A DNA stretch of 8,695 bases from Gemmobacter sp. (GCA_030656535.1 JAUSPL010000061.1:1-8695); one strand, 5' to 3'. Positions 1-6,715 are shown, counted from the first letter of the stretch. The notes: generated by a model not told the origin, from the letters alone. Program-made: numbers and translations.

Positions 1-559
1 AGCCCCAACCCGACCGCCCGATTCCGGCGCGTTCTGCGGTGCCGCTGGTACGGCCGTCGCAGCCGATCAGCACACGGCCCGTAACCTGTTGGCCCGAGGC
101 CAGTGTCACCTGGACCTGTGACTGCGCGACCGCTTGGCCCACGACGGTTTCGCCTGACAGCAAGGTGATGTTGGGCTCGGCCTGCATCGCTGCAAGGAAA
201 GCGGCATAAAGGTGGCGGTCCTCCATCATGAAGCCCATTGGGCCTTCTTCGATTTCGGCGTGGTCAAAGTGCAGGAAAAATGGGGCGGGGCCTTCGCCTG
301 CGCGCCCATCACTGGCTTTGATGCCCAAAATCGGCTGTGCCAACGCGGCAATTTCGTGCCAGACGCCGATAGCGGTCAGCAAGCGTTTGGAGGCGATGGC
401 CAACGCATAGGCGCGCCCGTCAAACCCTGCGACCGCCCGCGCAGTCGCCGGGCGCGCATCAATGACGGTCACAGTCAGCCCGCCTTGCGCCAACGCAAGT
501 GCAAGTGCGGGGCCATTCAACCCGCCGCCCGCAATGATGACATCCGATTGCCTGTTCAT
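1..559 (-). CDS. UbiH/UbiF/VisC/COQ6-family FAD-dependent hydroxylase (N-terminal part, runs off left edge)
   Basis: The first 186 residues are present; the C-terminus lies beyond base 1. The reading frame is open throughout. An N-terminal Rossmann dinucleotide-binding motif, GGGLNG at residues 11-16, follows a hydrophobic beta strand and is followed by a second strand ending TVIDAR, as in group A flavoprotein monooxygenases. A later segment, LIGCDGRTSG (164-173), matches the family's second conserved FAD/NAD(P)H motif containing DG. The third motif (GDAAH region) would fall outside the window. The stretch DGRAYALAIASKRLL is typical of ubiquinone-biosynthesis hydroxylases, which hydroxylate the polyprenylated benzoquinone ring at the inner membrane using O2. 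Start: ATG at 559 lies just before the Rossmann fold. An in-frame ATG at 595 would add 12 residues; neither has a well-spaced Shine-Dalgarno. It is transcribed divergently from the amidase. Family is confident; which ring position it hydroxylates cannot be told. Confidence 0.88.
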   Translation of the reverse strand, partial: MNRQSDVIIAGGGLNGPALALALAQGGLTVTVIDARPATARAVAGFDGRAYALAIASKRLLTAIGVWHEIAALAQPILGIKASDGRAGEGPAPFFLHFDHAEIEEGPMGFMMEDRHLYAAFLAAMQAEPNITLLSGETVVGQAVAQSQVQVTLASGQQVTGRVLIGCDGRTSGTAERAGIGRSGWG

Positions 560-630
560 ACCCTTCAATATGCGGTGCTGCGCGGGATTGTCCATGTGCC
601 TTGCTGCCGTTACCGTCGCGGCAAAGTGTC

Positions 631-636
631 AGGAGG
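631..636 (+). promoter_or_regulatory. Shine-Dalgarno AGGAGG that sets the amidase start
   Basis: A perfect AGGAGG lies 6 bases upstream of ATG 643. This makes ATG 643 the start rather than the in-frame TTG at 601, which would add 14 residues that look unlike an amidase N-terminus. Confidence 0.8.
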
Positions 637-642
637 GTGCAG

Positions 643-1974
643 ATGGGCAAAGAATGGCTATCGATGTCGGCGGGCGACCTGGGTCGCGGGATCGGCGCTG
701 GGGAAATTCACCCGGTTGAACTTGTCGAGGCGTTTTTGAACGCCATCGACTCTCACCCCGAGGCAGCCCGGATCTATGCCCGTACAACGGCTGAACGTGC
801 GCATGCCGAGGCGATGGCGTCGGCGGGCCGCGCAAAGGCGGGTCTGCGGCGTGGTCCGTTGGACGGGGTTCCCATCAGCTGGAAGGACTTGTTCGATACC
901 GCAGGCGTGGCGACCGAGGCCGGGTCAGCCTTGCTGCGGGGCCGGATGCCAACGCGCGACGCAGCGGTGCTGGAGGTGGCAACACGGGCCGGAACAGTGT
1001 GTCTGGGCAAGACCCATATGTCTGAACTGGCGTTTTCCGGGCTTGGGCTGAACCCGGTAACTGCGACGTCGCCCAATATCAACTTTCCGGGCGCTGTGCC
1101 GGGTGGGTCGTCATCCGGGGCGGCGGCGTCGGTGGCCTTTGGGTTGGCTCCGGCCGCGATCGGGTCAGACACGGGCGGGTCGGTGCGCCTTCCGGCGGCA
1201 TGGAATGATCTGGTCGGGCTGAAAACCACGCCGGGACGGTTGTCGTTGACGGGCGTGGTTCCCTTGGCCGAACGTTTTGACACTGTGGGCCCCCTGTGCC
1301 GCAGCGTTGAGGATTGCGCCTTGTTGGTGTCTGCGATGGAAGGGGTGCGGGTGCCCGATCTGGCAGGGGCGGACCTGACGGGGAAGCGGTTCTTGATGCT
1401 GGAAACGGTTGCGCTGGATGATCTGCGCGATGCCCCGGCACGGGGATTTGAGGCAGCGGTGGCTTTGCTTGAACGCGCGGGGGCGGTGGTTGAGCGTCGT
1501 CGGGTGCCCGCCGTGACCGAAGCGATGTCGCTTGCGGGGATGCTGTTGACCGCCGAAGCTTACGGCATTTGGCGAGACGTCATCGAAGCGTCCCCGGACA
1601 AGATGTACGCAAGGATCCTTGATCGGTTCCGCAGCGGCGCGGCGGTGTCGGCACCCGATTTTGTCGCAGCCTGGCGGCGATTGGACGTGCTGCGTGTTGA
1701 ATGGGCCGGGGCCGTCGCGGGCTATGACGCGGTGATCCTGCCGACCTCACCCATCTTGCCGCCCGACGCTGAGCGACTGCTTTCGGATGACGCATACTAT
1801 GTGTCCGAAAACCTGCTGGCGCTGCGCAACACCCGGATTGGAAACCTGTTCCTGTCGTGCGGGCTTACGCTGCCAACGTCAGAGCCGTCGTGCGGGATCA
1901 TGTTCCTGGCCCCGCCGATGGCCGAAGCTGCGCTGCTGCGGCTTGGTGCGGCTGCGGAAATGGCGCTGCGCTAA
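643..1974 (+). CDS. Amidase signature (AS) family hydrolase
   Basis: A 443-residue protein of the amidase signature superfamily, which hydrolyses carboxamides to acid and ammonia or amine, normally in the cytoplasm. The AS catalytic triad is visible: Lys81 in VPISWKDLFDTAG, cis-Ser156 in PGGSSSGAAAS and nucleophile Ser180 in GSDTGGSVRLPA. The 75- and 24-residue spacings equal those I recall for fatty acid amide hydrolase (K142, S217, S241). Downstream, DLVGLKTTPGRLSLTGVVPL and DTVGPLCRSVEDCALL are also typical. The length suits a free-standing amidase; it lacks the longer C-terminal region of GatA and the extra domain of allophanate hydrolase. The N-terminus is cytosolic, with no signal peptide. 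It stands alone on its strand, divergent from the UbiH-type gene and convergent with the dehydrogenase, ending 22 bases before that gene's stop. The family is certain; the substrate cannot be inferred. Confidence 0.93.
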   Translation: MGKEWLSMSAGDLGRGIGAGEIHPVELVEAFLNAIDSHPEAARIYARTTAERAHAEAMASAGRAKAGLRRGPLDGVPISWKDLFDTAGVATEAGSALLRGRMPTRDAAVLEVATRAGTVCLGKTHMSELAFSGLGLNPVTATSPNINFPGAVPGGSSSGAAASVAFGLAPAAIGSDTGGSVRLPAAWNDLVGLKTTPGRLSLTGVVPLAERFDTVGPLCRSVEDCALLVSAMEGVRVPDLAGADLTGKRFLMLETVALDDLRDAPARGFEAAVALLERAGAVVERRRVPAVTEAMSLAGMLLTAEAYGIWRDVIEASPDKMYARILDRFRSGAAVSAPDFVAAWRRLDVLRVEWAGAVAGYDAVILPTSPILPPDAERLLSDDAYYVSENLLALRNTRIGNLFLSCGLTLPTSEPSCGIMFLAPPMAEAALLRLGAAAEMALR

Positions 1975-1981
1975 GGGGGCT

Positions 1982-2014
1982 TTTGTCGGGCGGGGACTAG
2001 CCGCGCCCGACAAA
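1982..2014. terminator. Terminator-like hairpin between convergent amidase and SDR genes, overlapping the SDR end
   Basis: Perfect 11-bp inverted repeat: TTTGTCGGGCG at 1982-1992 and CGCCCGACAAA at 2004-2014, separated by an 11-base loop. The right arm is coding sequence for the last residues of the minus-strand dehydrogenase, and its stop codon sits in the loop. Being symmetric, it could end transcription from both sides. There is no strong U-tract after it in either direction, so intrinsic termination is inferred from its position and stem strength. Confidence 0.62.
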
Positions 2015-2734
2015 TGGCATCTTGGTGGCCATCAGGGTCATGAACTGGACGTTCGCCTCGGGAGGCAGGTCGGCCATACGCAAGACGGCATCCGCGACCA
2101 GCGCCACATCAATCATCGGCGGAACTTCGGCCTCGGGGTCGGCGGCCAGCAGTCGGGATACATGGTTTTCCAGCAGGGCGGTCTTTGCATTGCCGATGTC
2201 GATCTGACCGCAGGCGATGTCAAACGGTCGGCCGTCCAGCGACAGGGTCTTGGTCAGTCCGGTGATGGCGTGCTTCGTGGTGGTGTAGCACGTCGATCCG
2301 GGGCGGGGCGCATGGGCCGAGATGGACCCGTTGTTGATGATCCTTCCCCCTTGCGGTGACTGTCTGCGCATCTGGCCAAACGCGGCGCGGGCGCACAAGA
2401 ACATTCCGGTCAGGTTGACACCCACGGACTGCATCCAGTCCTCCAGCGGGATTTCGTCGATCAGCGCGGCGGGGGTAAACACGCCGGCATTGTTGAACAG
2501 CACGTCAATGCGCCCGAATCGCGCAACGGTTGCGGCAAACGCCGCGTCGACCTGCGCGGGGTCGGTCACATCGCATGACAGCGGCAGGGCGTTGGCGTGG
2601 TCGGCGGCGACGGTCATAAGCCCCGGCAGGCGGCGGGCCAGCAACGCCACGTTCCAGTCTGCGGCAAGAAAGCTGCGGGCGGTTGCCGCGCCGATCCCGT
2701 CCGATGCACCGGTGATGACAATGGTCCGAGCCAT
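1997..2734 (-). CDS. Short-chain dehydrogenase/reductase (classical SDR)
   Basis: A 245-residue single-domain oxidoreductase, the usual size for classical SDRs. Cofactor motif TGASDGIG is at residues 8-15 and NNAG at 81-84. The catalytic tetrad is complete: Asn107 (VNLTG), Ser137, Tyr150 and Lys154 in YTTTK, with Ser exactly 13 residues before Tyr. Asp55 (CDVTD) is in the adenine-binding position. Arg34-Arg35 after the second strand favours NADP(H) over NAD(H); this is inference. SDRs of this type interconvert alcohols and carbonyls, and the substrate loop (about 181-205) gives no clue to substrate. The start codon is 2 bases beyond the stop of the upstream AsnC-type gene, so the two are very probably cotranscribed and translationally coupled; no strong ribosome site of its own is seen (an AAGG lies further upstream, within the preceding gene). 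The last codons form half of the 1982-2014 hairpin. Confidence 0.92.
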   Translation of the reverse strand: MARTIVITGASDGIGAATARSFLAADWNVALLARRLPGLMTVAADHANALPLSCDVTDPAQVDAAFAATVARFGRIDVLFNNAGVFTPAALIDEIPLEDWMQSVGVNLTGMFLCARAAFGQMRRQSPQGGRIINNGSISAHAPRPGSTCYTTTKHAITGLTKTLSLDGRPFDIACGQIDIGNAKTALLENHVSRLLAADPEAEVPPMIDVALVADAVLRMADLPPEANVQFMTLMATKMPFVGRG

Positions 2735-2736
2735 GG

Positions 2737-2973
2737 TCAGAACGCCTTGAAGGTCATCGTGGTCAAGGTCCGCACGATATGGGGAATGTCGAACAGCTTG
2801 TCCGAAAGATAGTGTCCGACATCGGCGTCGTCGGGAATATAGACCTTGGCAATAAGGTCGTATTCGCCCGAGGTGGAATACAGTTCGGATACCACTTCGC
2901 GGTCATAGACAGCGGTGGCGACGTCATAGGTCTTGCCGGGCTGGCAGCGGAACTGGACGAATACGCAGGTCAT
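2737..2973 (-). CDS. Stand-alone Lrp/AsnC ligand-binding (RAM) domain protein
   Basis: A 78-residue protein corresponding to only the C-terminal effector-binding domain of Lrp/AsnC regulators, with no helix-turn-helix. Features seen: a beta strand at the N-terminus (TCVFVQFRC), a PGK turn at 12-14, the helix VATAVYDREVVSELY, the hallmark turn SGEYDLIAKVYI (35-46), and a final strand RTLTTMTF. Domains of this kind form dimers and octamers and bind amino acids or similar small molecules at the dimer interface. Without DNA-binding helices it probably acts by mixed assembly with full-length Lrp proteins or as a small-molecule sensor; this is inference. A perfect AGGAGG (complement of 2979-2984) sits 5 bases before the ATG, confirming the start. 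It lies 55 bases after mutY and 2 bases before the dehydrogenase gene, its probable operon partner. Confidence 0.88.
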   Translation of the reverse strand: MTCVFVQFRCQPGKTYDVATAVYDREVVSELYSTSGEYDLIAKVYIPDDADVGHYLSDKLFDIPHIVRTLTTMTFKAF

Positions 2974-3004
2974 TCGGGCCTCCTGATGCTTTGGCGCAGG
3001 TTAG

Positions 3005-3019
3005 GACGCGACACGCGTC
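3005..3019 (-). terminator. Small hairpin between mutY and the RAM-domain gene
   Basis: Perfect 6-bp arms GACGCG / CGCGTC around a 3-base loop, in the 55-base gap after the mutY stop. There is no U-run, so it may be a weak terminator, a processing site or chance in GC-rich DNA. If it works, it would partly separate mutY transcripts from the downstream RAM-SDR pair. Confidence 0.3.
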
Positions 3020-3028
3020 GGGGAAAGG

Positions 3029-4087
3029 TCAGAAGTGCGCCAGCGCCGAGTCGTGGCATTTGCGCATGACGGTCGGCAGGTCGCCGGGATCAAGGTCCGC
3101 GACGAAAGTTCCGGTTGCGGGCTGCGCCTCCATTCCCACGGTGGCCACGCGCAGGGTCAGGATCAAGTGGAAATGGGTAAAGGTATGGCGCACCGGGGTG
3201 TTGGGTCTTTGCCAGTCGGCGGACAGCGGCGGCGCTTCGGTCGGGGTCGGGGTCGCGGTCCAGTCCGAACCCGGCCAGCCCAGCATCCCGCCCAGCAGCC
3301 CCCGGTCGGGACGCCGTTCCAACAGCCACGCTCCATCCGAGCGACGCGCAAGATAGGCAATGCCGTGGCGGGTGGGCTTTTCGGTTTTGGCCAGTTTGCG
3401 GGGCAAATCGGCGGCGATGCCTTTTGCCTGCGCAGCGCAAGCGCCCATCAAGGGGCAGATGCCGCAGGCGGGCTTGCGCGGGGTGCAGATCGTGGCGCCA
3501 AGGTCCATCATCGCCTGCGCATGGTCGCCAGGACGGGCTTGTGGGGTCAGGGTGGCCGCCAGCGCGGTCAGCGCGGGTTTCGCCTTGGGCAACGGGGTTT
3601 CCACCGCGAACAGTCGGGACACCACACGTTCGACGTTGCCATCCACCACGACCGCAGGTCGGTCAAATGCAATCGCGGCAACGGCTGCCGCCGTATAGGG
3701 CCCGATCCCGGGCAGGGCGCGCAACCCGTCTTCGGTATCGGGGAATCCGCCGGGCAATGCAGTCACCGCGCGGGCACATTTCAACAGGTTGCGGGCGCGG
3801 GCGTAATAGCCAAGTCCGGCCCATTCAGCCATGACATCGGCGTCTGGGGCCGCAGCAAGGTCGGCCACGGTCGGCCACCGCGCGGTAAACCGTTCAAAAT
3901 AGGCACGAACGGCAGCCACGGTGGTTTGCTGCAACATGACCTCTGACAGCCAGACGCGGTAGGGGTCCGCCCGTTCCCCCGCAGCCCGGTCCTGAGGCCC
4001 GATCCGCCATGGCATGGCGCGGGCGGATCGATCATACCACGCCAGCAGGCGCGCGGACATGTCGGGACCCGTCAAGTTGTCACGCAT
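3029..4087 (-). CDS. mutY: A/G-specific adenine DNA glycosylase MutY
   Basis: A 352-residue base-excision repair enzyme that removes adenine mispaired with 8-oxoguanine. The helix-hairpin-helix glycosylase domain carries catalytic Glu49 in WLSEVMLQQTTV, the hairpin LPGIGPYTAAAVAAIAF (125-141) and catalytic Asp149 in VVVDGNVERV. The [4Fe-4S] loop is complete as C-X6-C-X2-C-X5-C (Cys201, 208, 211, 217). A C-terminal NUDIX-like domain for 8-oxoG recognition follows, with the HTFTHFHL segment (301-308) matching the FSH loop of E. coli MutY, here F-T-H. Length is normal. Start: ATG 4087 is used; ATG at 4060 (Met10) is possible, since neither has a strong Shine-Dalgarno and the first nine residues are not conserved. 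It is divergent from dciA with a 92-base spacer and is followed on the same strand by the RAM-SDR pair. Confidence 0.97.
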   Translation of the reverse strand: MRDNLTGPDMSARLLAWYDRSARAMPWRIGPQDRAAGERADPYRVWLSEVMLQQTTVAAVRAYFERFTARWPTVADLAAAPDADVMAEWAGLGYYARARNLLKCARAVTALPGGFPDTEDGLRALPGIGPYTAAAVAAIAFDRPAVVVDGNVERVVSRLFAVETPLPKAKPALTALAATLTPQARPGDHAQAMMDLGATICTPRKPACGICPLMGACAAQAKGIAADLPRKLAKTEKPTRHGIAYLARRSDGAWLLERRPDRGLLGGMLGWPGSDWTATPTPTEAPPLSADWQRPNTPVRHTFTHFHLILTLRVATVGMEAQPATGTFVADLDPGDLPTVMRKCHDSALAHF

Positions 4088-4114
4088 GTTTTATGCTTAT
4101 CCCCGGTCTGGTGA

Positions 4115-4143
4115 TTGGCTTGTCAGTCGCAGATGCCTACAAT
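4115..4143 (+). promoter_or_regulatory. Sigma70-type promoter for the dciA-dsbA-CoA-transferase operon
   Basis: A -35 element TTGGCT (4115-4120) and a -10 element TACAAT (4138-4143, five of six consensus bases) are separated by exactly 17 bases. The expected transcript start is near 4150, leaving a leader of about 30 bases before ATG 4180. It is in the only intergenic space upstream of the operon, which supports it. Confidence 0.6.
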
Positions 4144-4179
4144 AGTCCTTCAAGCGCCCAAGGAAAGCACCCGTCGACG

Positions 4180-4713
4180 ATGACCCGCCCGCCCAGCCAG
4201 ACCGGCAAACCTGACGCAGCGCCAAGCCGGCGCATGCGCGGATTCGAGTCTGCCTCTGGTTTGCTGGCAAAGCGCATCCAGAAGGCCGGCGAATCGCGCG
4301 GGTTCGCCATTACAAAGCTGTTGACCCATTGGGACGATATCGCCGGGCCCGATCTTGCCGCAACGACCCGGCCGGTCAAGGTCGGCTACACCCGCGAAGG
4401 CATGGGGGCCTCGCTGACGCTGCTTGTGTCGTCGGCCCATGCGCCGCTGGTTCAGATGCGGCTGCCCGCGCTGCGCGACAAGGTCAACGCTGTTTACGGA
4501 TATAACGCGATCTCGCGGATCACGCTGACACAGACAGCACCTGTAGGGTTTGCCGAAGGGCAGGCCGAGTTTTCACCCGCGCCCAAGGTGTCGCCAGAAC
4601 CCCCCAAGCCGGGGCCCGAGGCAACTGCGGTGGCGAAAGGGGTCAAGGACGACGGGCTGCGCGCAGCCCTTGAATCACTGGCGCAGAACTTTATGACGCG
4701 CAACAAGACATGA
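4180..4713 (+). CDS. dciA: DciA-family protein (DUF721), replicative helicase loader
   Basis: A 177-residue protein with an N-terminal DUF721/DciA domain at about 20-118: RGFESASGLLAKRI, then helix residues leading to THWDDIAGPDLAATTRPVKV with the conserved Trp51, and a beta region SLTLLVSSAHAPLVQMRLPA. DciA proteins are the common bacterial loaders of the DnaB helicase and act with DnaA at the chromosome origin. A proline-rich linker (about 132-147) and a short C-terminal helix (RAALESLAQNF) follow. Start: ATG 4180 is the first start inside the conserved region; AAGGAA at 4160-4165 is a rather distant ribosome site. The frame is open back to 4009, but that extension would overlap mutY on the other strand and is unlike the family. 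Its stop overlaps an ATG (ATGA at 4710-4713), but the next gene probably starts at 4728. First gene of the operon, divergent from mutY. Confidence 0.85.
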   Translation: MTRPPSQTGKPDAAPSRRMRGFESASGLLAKRIQKAGESRGFAITKLLTHWDDIAGPDLAATTRPVKVGYTREGMGASLTLLVSSAHAPLVQMRLPALRDKVNAVYGYNAISRITLTQTAPVGFAEGQAEFSPAPKVSPEPPKPGPEATAVAKGVKDDGLRAALESLAQNFMTRNKT

Positions 4714-4719
4714 GGAAGG
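4713..4719 (+). promoter_or_regulatory. Shine-Dalgarno AGGAAGG that sets the dsbA-like start
   Basis: AGGAAGG is 8 bases before ATG 4728. The alternative ATG at 4710 would place this site inside the coding sequence and has no ribosome site at proper distance, so 4728 is preferred. Confidence 0.7.
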
Positions 4720-4727
4720 CAAAATAT

Positions 4728-5387
4728 ATGGCACGGAAACTCGGTTTGGCGATGGTGACGGTTGTGGCCGTCGCGGCAGGCGGTTGGTTCAGCCTTGGGG
4801 GCCGTAGCGCCGACCCGACGTTGCCGGGGCTCGGGGCGGCAGGCGCCCAGACCGCCGCCATAGAAGTGCCCGACATGGTATTGGGCAACCCCGAATCGCC
4901 GGTTGTGCTGACGGAGTACGCGTCCTTTACGTGTCCGCATTGCGCAACTTTCCACGGGTCGGTGTTCAAGCAGTTGAAGGCCGACTACATCGACACCGGA
5001 AAGATCAAGTTCGTCTACCGCGAAGTATTCTTTGACCGCTATGGTCTGTGGGCCGCAATGGTTGCCCGGTGCGGCGGCGACATGCGCTATTTCGGAATTT
5101 CCGACATCCTGTATTCCACACAAGGCGAATGGTCTGCCTCGAATGACGCAACGGCTGTGGTCGAAAACCTGCGCAAGATCGGTCGCACTGCGGGGATGAG
5201 CAACGAACAGCTGGATGTCTGCATGCAGGATGCCGACATGGCGCAGGCGATGGTGGCAAAGTTTGAAAAGGACACCAAGGCCGACAATATCGAAAGCACA
5301 CCCTCGCTTGTCATCAATGGGGAAAAGCACTCGAACATGAGCTATGCCGACCTCAAGAAAATCCTTGATGCCAAGCTTGCGGAGTAA
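4728..5387 (+). CDS. DsbA-family thiol:disulfide oxidoreductase, exported
   Basis: A 219-residue thioredoxin-fold protein of the DsbA/Thioredoxin_4 group. A basic N-terminus (MARK) and hydrophobic stretch at 5-23 form a signal peptide or membrane anchor, so the rest should act in the periplasm, oxidising or isomerising cysteines of exported proteins. The active site is CPHC (Cys69-Cys72) after LTEYASFT, as in E. coli DsbA. The cis-proline loop is ESTPSLVINGE with Pro192. The inserted helical domain holds a further pair, Cys115 and Cys165, which could form a second structural disulfide as known in some alphaproteobacterial DsbA proteins. An alternative start at 4710 adds six residues. It lies 14 bases after dciA and 3 bases before the CoA-transferase, so it is in the middle of an operon. 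The specific partner (DsbB type) is not in the window. Confidence 0.92.
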   Translation: MARKLGLAMVTVVAVAAGGWFSLGGRSADPTLPGLGAAGAQTAAIEVPDMVLGNPESPVVLTEYASFTCPHCATFHGSVFKQLKADYIDTGKIKFVYREVFFDRYGLWAAMVARCGGDMRYFGISDILYSTQGEWSASNDATAVVENLRKIGRTAGMSNEQLDVCMQDADMAQAMVAKFEKDTKADNIESTPSLVINGEKHSNMSYADLKKILDAKLAE

Positions 5388-5390
5388 AAG

Positions 5391-6512
5391 ATGACCGCAC
5401 CACTGAACGGGATCCGGGTGATCGAATTGGCCCGGATCCTGGCTGGCCCATGGGCTGGCCAGACCTTGGCTGATCTTGGTGCGGATGTCATCAAGGTCGA
5501 GGCCCCCGAAGGCGACGATACACGCCAGTGGGGCCCGCCCTTCATTGACCGCGAAGGGGACCGTTCGGCGGCCTATTTCCATTCCGCCAACCGGGGGAAA
5601 CGGTCGGTCGTGGCGGATTTCCGCACGACCGAAGGTCAGGATCTGGTGCGCCGCCTGATCGCCGATGCCGATGTCCTGATCGAGAACTTCAAGGTGGGTG
5701 GATTGGCAAAGTACGGGTTGGATTACGCCAGCCTTTCGGCGCTCAATCCGCGGCTGATCTATTGTTCGGTGACGGGGTTCGGTCAAACCGGGCCCTATGC
5801 GCATAGGGCTGGCTATGATTTCATCATTCAAGGCATGGCCGGGCTGATGAGCATTACCGGCGAACCGGGTGGGCAACCGCAAAAGGTGGGTGTCGCGGTG
5901 ACGGACCTCTTTACCGGCGTTTATGGCGCGACGGCGATCCTGGCTGCGATTATACAGCGTGGGATCACCGGCAGGGGGCAGCATATCGACATGGCCCTTA
6001 TGGATGTCGCGACATCCGTGATGGCCAATCAGGCGATGAACTATATGGTCACCGGGAAGCCACCCCAGATGATGGGCAACGCCCATGTCAATCTGGCGCC
6101 CTATGCGGTGTTCGACTGTGCGGATGGATGGATCATCCTGGCGACGGGGAACGATTCCCAATACCGCAAGCTGTGCGGCATCCTTGGGCTGCACGAAATG
6201 GCGACTGCCCCCGAATATCTGCACAACTCCGACCGCATCGCCAACCGTGTGGAAATGACTGCCGCATTGACGGCCGCCACCTTGACCCGGACCCGTGCCG
6301 ATCTGCTGGCTGCGTGCGAGGCCGCCGGTGTCCCTGCCGGGCCGATCAACGATCTGGCCGACGTGTTCGCAGACCCGCAAGTGATCCATCGCGGGCTTAG
6401 GGTGGACATCGACGGCATCCCGGGAATACGCAGCCCGATGACGTTTTCCGACGCAACACTGACGCTGAACCGCCCCGCCCCAAAACTGGGTGAGCATCAA
6501 GACGAGGTCTGA
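5391..6512 (+). CDS. CaiB/BaiF class III CoA-transferase
   Basis: A 373-residue family III CoA-transferase, which moves CoA between carboxylic acids through an aspartyl-CoA thioester. Seen: N-terminal LNGIRVIELARILAGPWAGQ, ADLGADVIKVEAPEGDDTR, NRGKRSVVADF, ADVLIENFKVGGLAKYGL and the catalytic Asp205 in GQHIDMALMDVATS, aligned with Asp169 of formyl-CoA transferase. The C-terminal part has GVPAGPINDLADVFADPQVIHRG and ends at PAPKLGEHQDEV. It lacks the glycine-rich GGGGQ loop of oxalate-type formyl-CoA transferase and reads more like succinyl-CoA:glutarate CoA-transferase (human SUGCT), so a dicarboxylate substrate is possible; this is inference. GGAG at 5381-5384, inside the end of the dsbA-like gene, lies 6 bases before the ATG, showing cotranscription. 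The end is abrupt: relatives usually have some 20-30 more residues after this motif. Confidence 0.9.
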   Translation: MTAPLNGIRVIELARILAGPWAGQTLADLGADVIKVEAPEGDDTRQWGPPFIDREGDRSAAYFHSANRGKRSVVADFRTTEGQDLVRRLIADADVLIENFKVGGLAKYGLDYASLSALNPRLIYCSVTGFGQTGPYAHRAGYDFIIQGMAGLMSITGEPGGQPQKVGVAVTDLFTGVYGATAILAAIIQRGITGRGQHIDMALMDVATSVMANQAMNYMVTGKPPQMMGNAHVNLAPYAVFDCADGWIILATGNDSQYRKLCGILGLHEMATAPEYLHNSDRIANRVEMTAALTAATLTRTRADLLAACEAAGVPAGPINDLADVFADPQVIHRGLRVDIDGIPGIRSPMTFSDATLTLNRPAPKLGEHQDEV

Positions 6513-6597
6513 AACTTCTGTCCCGAACACCCACGGTCGCCGCTGCCAAACCGCAAGGTGCTGGCCTCGACGGCCTGGCGCAGTCTTGGCGGCGATA

Positions 6598-6620
6598 GCG
6601 CGCCCGTGCAGTGTGCGCGC
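6598..6620 (+). other. Possible hairpin in the CoA-transferase/MFS spacer
   Basis: Perfect 6-bp arms GCGCGC at 6598-6603 and 6615-6620 around an 11-base loop, with no U-tract. It lies 85 bases after the CoA-transferase stop in a 203-base spacer in which I see no small gene and no convincing promoter for the transporter. It may be a weak terminator or chance. Confidence 0.25.
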
Positions 6621-6715
6621 CAAAGGTTGAAGTGAAAACGCAAAGCCAAGAGGCGTGATGAACGTCGCAGGTTTTCCGCTTTGCAATATCAACCAGTCCT
6701 CGTAACGTCTGGCAC

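Noticed and set aside
560..642. Divergent promoter region between the UbiH-type gene and the amidase
   Set aside because: Promoters must be near here, but I could not find -35/-10 pairs good enough to report on either strand.
212..739. 175-codon plus-strand frame opposite the UbiH-type gene
   Set aside because: Antisense to a frame with clear FAD motifs and runs into the amidase start; Arg/Gly-rich and featureless.
774..1283. 169-codon minus-strand frame opposite the amidase
   Set aside because: Overlaps the amidase catalytic region; Ser/Pro/Ala-rich with no domain.
3035..3946. 303-codon open frame on the plus strand opposite mutY
   Set aside because: Antisense to a complete MutY with every catalytic and iron-sulphur residue; the translation is Gly/Arg/Gln-rich and matches no family.
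4009..4179. 57-residue N-terminal extension of DciA
   Set aside because: It would overlap the mutY start on the opposite strand, includes the promoter region and is unlike the family; ATG 4180 is preferred.
4494..6692. 732-codon open frame on the minus strand
   Set aside because: It runs opposite three well-supported genes (end of dciA, all of the dsbA-like gene and the CoA-transferase). Its translation is rich in His, Arg, Gly and Gln with no recognisable domain, as expected for an antisense frame kept open by GC-rich third positions.
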